Assembly (NCBI GenBank): GCA_029571495.1
Contig: JAKPSO010000459.1
Location: 1 to 7,942, forward strand
Direction of reading: 5' to 3'
DNA from: Pseudomonadota bacterium
GTDB lineage: Bacteria > Pseudomonadota > Gammaproteobacteria > Burkholderiales > Casimicrobiaceae
Length of the DNA stretch: 7,942 nucleotides
Shown here: positions 5,291-7,942 of the stretch, in pieces
How positions within the stretch are numbered: the first letter of the stretch is position 1
Layout: each line of letters opens with the position of its first letter
Position numbers and translations under genes: made by a program
The notes under the pieces: model-generated
The model's input: the letters and a program-made list of their open reading frames with translations, nothing else
What the model was told of the DNA's origin: nothing
The model's database searches: none

Positions 5291-5752
5291 ATGGCAGCAG
5301 CCAAGAAACCCGCAGCTAAGAAACCAGCGGCCAAACCCGCAGCGAAGAAAGCAGCAGCTAAACCAGCGGCCAAAAAACCCGCAGCTAAGAAGCCAGCCGC
5401 TAAACCCGCCGCAAAAAAACCGGCCGCGAAGAAGCCAGCCGCTAAAGCCGCAGCGAAAAAACCAGCAGCAAAGAAACCGGCCGCCAAGAAACCAGCCGTC
5501 AAACGCACGCCAAACGCTGCGTTCATGAAAGCCATGACGCCATCGGCGATTCTCGCTGCTGTCGTTGGCGCTACGCCGATTCCGCGCACCGAAGTCACCA
5601 AAAAGGTTTGGGACTACATCAAGAAGAACAAACTGCAAGACGCTATGAACAAGCGCATGATCAATGCCGACGAAAAGCTCCGCGCTATTTTCGGCAAAGC
5701 ACAAGTGTCGATGTTCGAAATGACCAAGCTCATCTCGAACCAGCTGAAGTAA
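5291..5752 (+). CDS. SWIB/MDM2-domain protein with histone-H1-like N-terminus
   Basis: The 153-residue product has two parts. Residues 1-72 are almost entirely Ala, Lys and Pro in degenerate AAKKPAAKP units, with no acidic residue, like the tails of histone H1 and bacterial H1-like proteins; this part should bind DNA non-specifically. Residues about 79-153 form a complete SWIB domain: MTPSAILAAVVG, IPRTEVTKKVWDYIKKNKLQD, INADEKLRAIFG and MFEMTKLISNQL. SWIB domains occur in eukaryotic chromatin remodellers, in chlamydiae and in many beta- and gammaproteobacteria, where their job is poorly known. A small nucleoid-associated protein that recruits a partner through SWIB is the likeliest role. The gene stands alone, after a long non-coding region and before a strong terminator. 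The H1-like half is strikingly similar in composition to the C-terminal tail of the phasin encoded 2.6 kb away. Confidence 0.93.
   Translation: MAAAKKPAAKKPAAKPAAKKAAAKPAAKKPAAKKPAAKPAAKKPAAKKPAAKAAAKKPAAKKPAAKKPAVKRTPNAAFMKAMTPSAILAAVVGATPIPRTEVTKKVWDYIKKNKLQDAMNKRMINADEKLRAIFGKAQVSMFEMTKLISNQLK
5300..5505 (+). repeat. Degenerate coding repeat (AAKKP units)
   Basis: Many short units of the type GCAGCTAAGAAACC, encoding AAKKP or AAKP, follow one another. Unit length varies between 12 and 15 nt and third codon positions differ between copies, so the tract looks old and selected at protein level. Changes in copy number by slippage are possible. Confidence 0.75.
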
Positions 5753-5773
5753 TTCACGCTGAGCCACTCGGCG

Positions 5774-5802
5774 AAAAGCCGACCTTCGGGTCGGCTTTTT
5801 TT
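5774..5802 (+). terminator. Strong intrinsic terminator (UUCG loop), probably bidirectional
   Basis: An 11-bp perfect stem AAAAGCCGACC/GGTCGGCTTTT surrounds a TTCG loop, and the T-run continues to 5802 (seven T). It lies 21 nt after the SWIB stop. On the minus strand the same stem ends in TTTT, so it can also terminate the convergent nuclease gene, whose stop is at 5818-5820. Confidence 0.93.
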
Positions 5803-5817
5803 ATGTTTGCTCGCTCT

Positions 5818-7188
5818 TCAGTCCAGCTGCGCCGCGTCGCGATATTCCGGTACCGAGCACGACCACCCCAATCGCTCAACCACGTGCTTACGCATCGCGT
5901 CCGCAGCAGCCGGCTCGCCGTGGGTAACGAACACGTGCTTTGGCGGCCGCTTGAAGTGCGACAGCCACTGCAGCATCTCCTCATAATCCGCGTGCGCCGA
6001 CATCGACTCGATGTTCAATACTTCCGCGCGCACTGGCACGTATTGCCCGTGAATCTTAATTTGGTCCGTACCTGATACGAGCGCGGCGCCGCGCGTGCCG
6101 CCGGATTGGAAGCCAGCAAACAGAATGGTATTGCGCCCCTCGGGGGCCATCACTTCGAGGTGATGCAGGACACGCCCGCCAGTGGCCATTCCGCTCGCGG
6201 AAATGACAATCATCGGTTTCGAATTGGCCACAAGTGCGCGTGATTCCTCGGGTGTGCGCACGAATTTCGCGAGCCGACACATCGCTGCGTAGTCTTGTTC
6301 CGACAACCGATGTTCGCTCGCGAACTCGCGGTAGATCTCGGTCGCGTCAATAGCCATTGGGCTGTTGATGTAGATCGGAACGTCAGGCAACTCGTTACGC
6401 AACGTGAGCTGGTAGAGGTAATACAAGATCGTCTGTGCTCGACCTACCGCAAACGCCGGAATCAGAACACTACCGTGGCGGGCAACCGTGCGATTGATGA
6501 CTTCGCGCAGGGCGTCCAGCGTGCCGTCCTCGGGGTGGCGACGATTGCCGTACGTCGATTCCAGCACCAAGTAATCGGCGGCCTCAATCGGTGTCGGCGA
6601 GCGCATTAGCGGATCGTTGGGACGCCCCACGTCGCCGGAGAACACGATGCTGCGTCCACCCGCGTTGACTTGAATACTTGCCGAGCCGATCATGTGCCCG
6701 TTCGGTCGCCACGTAGCGGAGACGCCCGGCGCGGCGGAAACGGCGAGGTTGTAGTTCACCCCATGCAACAGGCGAATCGCGGCCTGAGCGTCCTCGGTCG
6801 TAAACAACGGCAACGCAGGTTGGTGGCGGCTGAAGCGATTTTTGTTAGCGAAGTTGGCCTCTTCTTCCTGCAGATGAGCCGCGTCAAGGAGAAGAATTTC
6901 TGCCAGTTCGCGCGTCGCACGCGAGCAAAACACCTTGCGGTGAAAGCCGTTTTTCACTAGCGCTGGCAAATAGCCGCTGTGATCAATATGGGCGTGCGTT
7001 AGAAGTACCGCGTCAACTCCAGTTGGCGAGAATGGAGGTGGCGCCCAGTTCTTGAGGCGCAACTGCTTGTACCCTTGAAACAAACCGCAATCGACAAGCA
7101 CGCGATGTGCCCCCACGTGCAGCAAGTATTTCGAGCCAGTGACGGTACCCGTTGCGCCGAGAAATTCAATTTGAAATTGCGAGTTCAT
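5818..7188 (-). CDS. MBL-fold beta-CASP ribonuclease (RNA-processing exonuclease family)
   Basis: From ATG at 7188 the protein has 456 residues and all metallo-beta-lactamase/beta-CASP motifs. These are HAHIDH (His65, His67, Asp69, His70), GHMIGS (His165), SGDVG (Asp186), beta-CASP motif A in LESTYGNR (Glu210), motif B in SAHADY (His399) and motif C in THGEP (His423). The C-terminal part is the RNA-metabolising MBL (RMMBL) segment. This matches the two-zinc CPSF-73/TTHA0252-like nucleases (COG1236), known or predicted to cut RNA. No KH domain or RNase J C-terminal domain is present. GTG at 7197 is an in-frame alternative start, but AAGGTG at 7194-7199 reads better as the Shine-Dalgarno for the ATG at 7188, and homology starts right after it. 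It follows the alpha/beta hydrolase gene by 110 nt with no evident terminator, so co-transcription is possible. The RNA target is unknown. Confidence 0.93.
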   Translation of the reverse strand: MNSQFQIEFLGATGTVTGSKYLLHVGAHRVLVDCGLFQGYKQLRLKNWAPPPFSPTGVDAVLLTHAHIDHSGYLPALVKNGFHRKVFCSRATRELAEILLLDAAHLQEEEANFANKNRFSRHQPALPLFTTEDAQAAIRLLHGVNYNLAVSAAPGVSATWRPNGHMIGSASIQVNAGGRSIVFSGDVGRPNDPLMRSPTPIEAADYLVLESTYGNRRHPEDGTLDALREVINRTVARHGSVLIPAFAVGRAQTILYYLYQLTLRNELPDVPIYINSPMAIDATEIYREFASEHRLSEQDYAAMCRLAKFVRTPEESRALVANSKPMIVISASGMATGGRVLHHLEVMAPEGRNTILFAGFQSGGTRGAALVSGTDQIKIHGQYVPVRAEVLNIESMSAHADYEEMLQWLSHFKRPPKHVFVTHGEPAAADAMRKHVVERLGWSCSVPEYRDAAQLD

Positions 7189-7193
7189 GCGAT

Positions 7194-7199
7194 GCACCT
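7194..7199 (-). promoter_or_regulatory. Shine-Dalgarno AAGGTG that decides the nuclease start
   Basis: AAGGTG lies 5 nt before ATG at 7188. It contains the alternative GTG start codon (7195-7197) and so favours the ATG. Confidence 0.6.
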
Positions 7200-7298
7200 T
7201 TGCACACGGTCAAGCCATCTTGGGCGATGCGCTTGTCCTACAACGCAGCATACGCCGGTGGCGATAAATCTGCAGCACCTGAAGCCGCGATCTTTAGG

Positions 7299-7942
7299 TT
7301 AGGTCGGCGAAAGCGCCTGAACGATCGCCCGCCTCGCGAGCACGCCGCTAGGCATGCTGACGTGCCCAACCCCGACCAATTTGACATTAGTCGCCTCCGG
7401 CATGATGGAGGACGTCTGCGGCGCGATGATAGTGTCATGCGCGCTGTAGATGCTCGTGAAAGGTACAGGAACCGTGGATTCACATAGTGCCGCCAACCAC
7501 GCGTTGCCAAGTCGCATTTGCTTGCCATTGGTGCCGCTCGCTACGTACGCGTGAAAGGTGCCGTGGTGCGGTGAACCGAGCGTGATGAGTTGGCTAACCT
7601 TATCGCCACCGAATTGCCGGAGGTAGGCGCGGCACACGAGCCCGCCCATGCTGTGCGCGACGAGCGCGAGCTTCGGTTCTCCCGTGATGGCGAGCACTTC
7701 ATCAACACGCTTAGCTAGCAGCGCACCCATAGTGTCAATCGACGCGAAAACGGGCTGATCCATCGTGAACACACGATATCCCGCACGCTCCAGCGCACGA
7801 GCCGTGAAGTACCACACCGCACCGTTGTTGACGTAGCCATGCTGGAGGAGCAGCACGCGACCACTTGCTTGCGCGCTACGCTCATTCGCCGTGCGAAAAA
7901 ACGCGCGGAAGGGGATGAGCACCAGATTTTGAATACAAAGAT
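7299..7942 (-). CDS. Lipase-like alpha/beta hydrolase (5' end off the window)
   Basis: The frame is open from the right edge to the TAA at 7301-7299. A GTG at 7922 could start a 207-residue product, but the frame continues upstream to the edge, and Burkholderiales relatives have an extra hydrophobic N-terminal segment, so the true start is probably outside. Counted from that GTG, the oxyanion region HGYVNNGAVW is at 28-37, the nucleophile elbow AHSMGG at 89-94 (Ser91), the acid in YSAHDTII (Asp163) and the catalytic His in VGHVSM (His187): a complete triad. The LGSPHHGT segment (115-122) is typical of triacylglycerol lipase and esterase relatives. It probably hydrolyses an ester or lipid, at or near the inner membrane if the N-terminus is a membrane anchor; the substrate is not predictable. 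No terminator separates it from the nuclease gene. Confidence 0.88.
   Translation of the reverse strand, partial: LCIQNLVLIPFRAFFRTANERSAQASGRVLLLQHGYVNNGAVWYFTARALERAGYRVFTMDQPVFASIDTMGALLAKRVDEVLAITGEPKLALVAHSMGGLVCRAYLRQFGGDKVSQLITLGSPHHGTFHAYVASGTNGKQMRLGNAWLAALCESTVPVPFTSIYSAHDTIIAPQTSSIMPEATNVKLVGVGHVSMPSGVLARRAIVQALSPT

Noticed and set aside
5300..5505. Short repeated units that might suggest a CRISPR-like or tandem-repeat array
   Set aside because: Units are 12-15 nt, have no spacers, stay in frame and encode Ala/Lys/Pro, so this is a coding low-complexity tract.
5258..5767. Minus-strand frames rich in Gly/Phe/Trp or Ala/Gly/Phe opposite the SWIB gene
   Set aside because: They are low-complexity antisense translations of the AAKKP repeat, not a membrane protein or glycine-rich protein gene.
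7189..7298. Search for a promoter or terminator between the hydrolase and nuclease genes
   Set aside because: Beyond the AAGGTG ribosome binding site, no stem with a T-run and no convincing -35/-10 pair was found.

Overview
The window most resembles a betaproteobacterial chromosome, probably Burkholderiales or a relative. This rests on family content and protein style: a PhaF/PhaI-type phasin with a histone-H1-like Ala/Lys/Pro tail, a SWIB-domain protein with an H1-like N-terminus, and a Burkholderiales-style lipase-like alpha/beta hydrolase. GC content is moderate. No rRNA, tRNA, CRISPR array, insertion sequence or phage gene was seen. The taxonomic call is inference.

Left part, minus strand (1-2657): reading from right to left, an H1-tailed phasin, an intrinsic terminator with a UUCG loop, a patatin-like phospholipase, and a TetR-family regulator that runs off the left edge. 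The regulator resembles PhaD, the TetR protein that controls phasin and PHA synthase genes in pseudomonads. A perfect 21-nt inverted repeat upstream of it is its probable operator. Centre (2832-4835, plus strand): divergent from the phasin across a 174-nt region is a 667-residue two-domain reductase with the architecture of the alcohol-forming fatty acyl-CoA/ACP reductase of Marinobacter (Maqu_2507/FarA). It is followed by two hairpins, the second of which looks like an intrinsic terminator.

The 455-nt stretch 4836-5290 has no convincing gene but is rich in inverted repeats. It leads into a SWIB-domain protein gene (5291-5752, plus) that ends in a strong UUCG-loop terminator shared with the convergent gene. 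Right part, minus strand: a beta-CASP metallo-beta-lactamase-fold nuclease (5818-7188), preceded by a lipase-like alpha/beta hydrolase whose start lies beyond the right edge.

Taken together, the left two-thirds reads as a neutral-lipid or carbon-storage locus: granule coat protein, lipid acyl hydrolase, PhaD-like acyl-responsive regulator and fatty-alcohol synthesis. The most interesting hypothesis is that PHA-type granule proteins and fatty alcohol/wax ester production are coordinated here. No PHA synthase or wax ester synthase lies in the window, so that link is inferred from gene order only.
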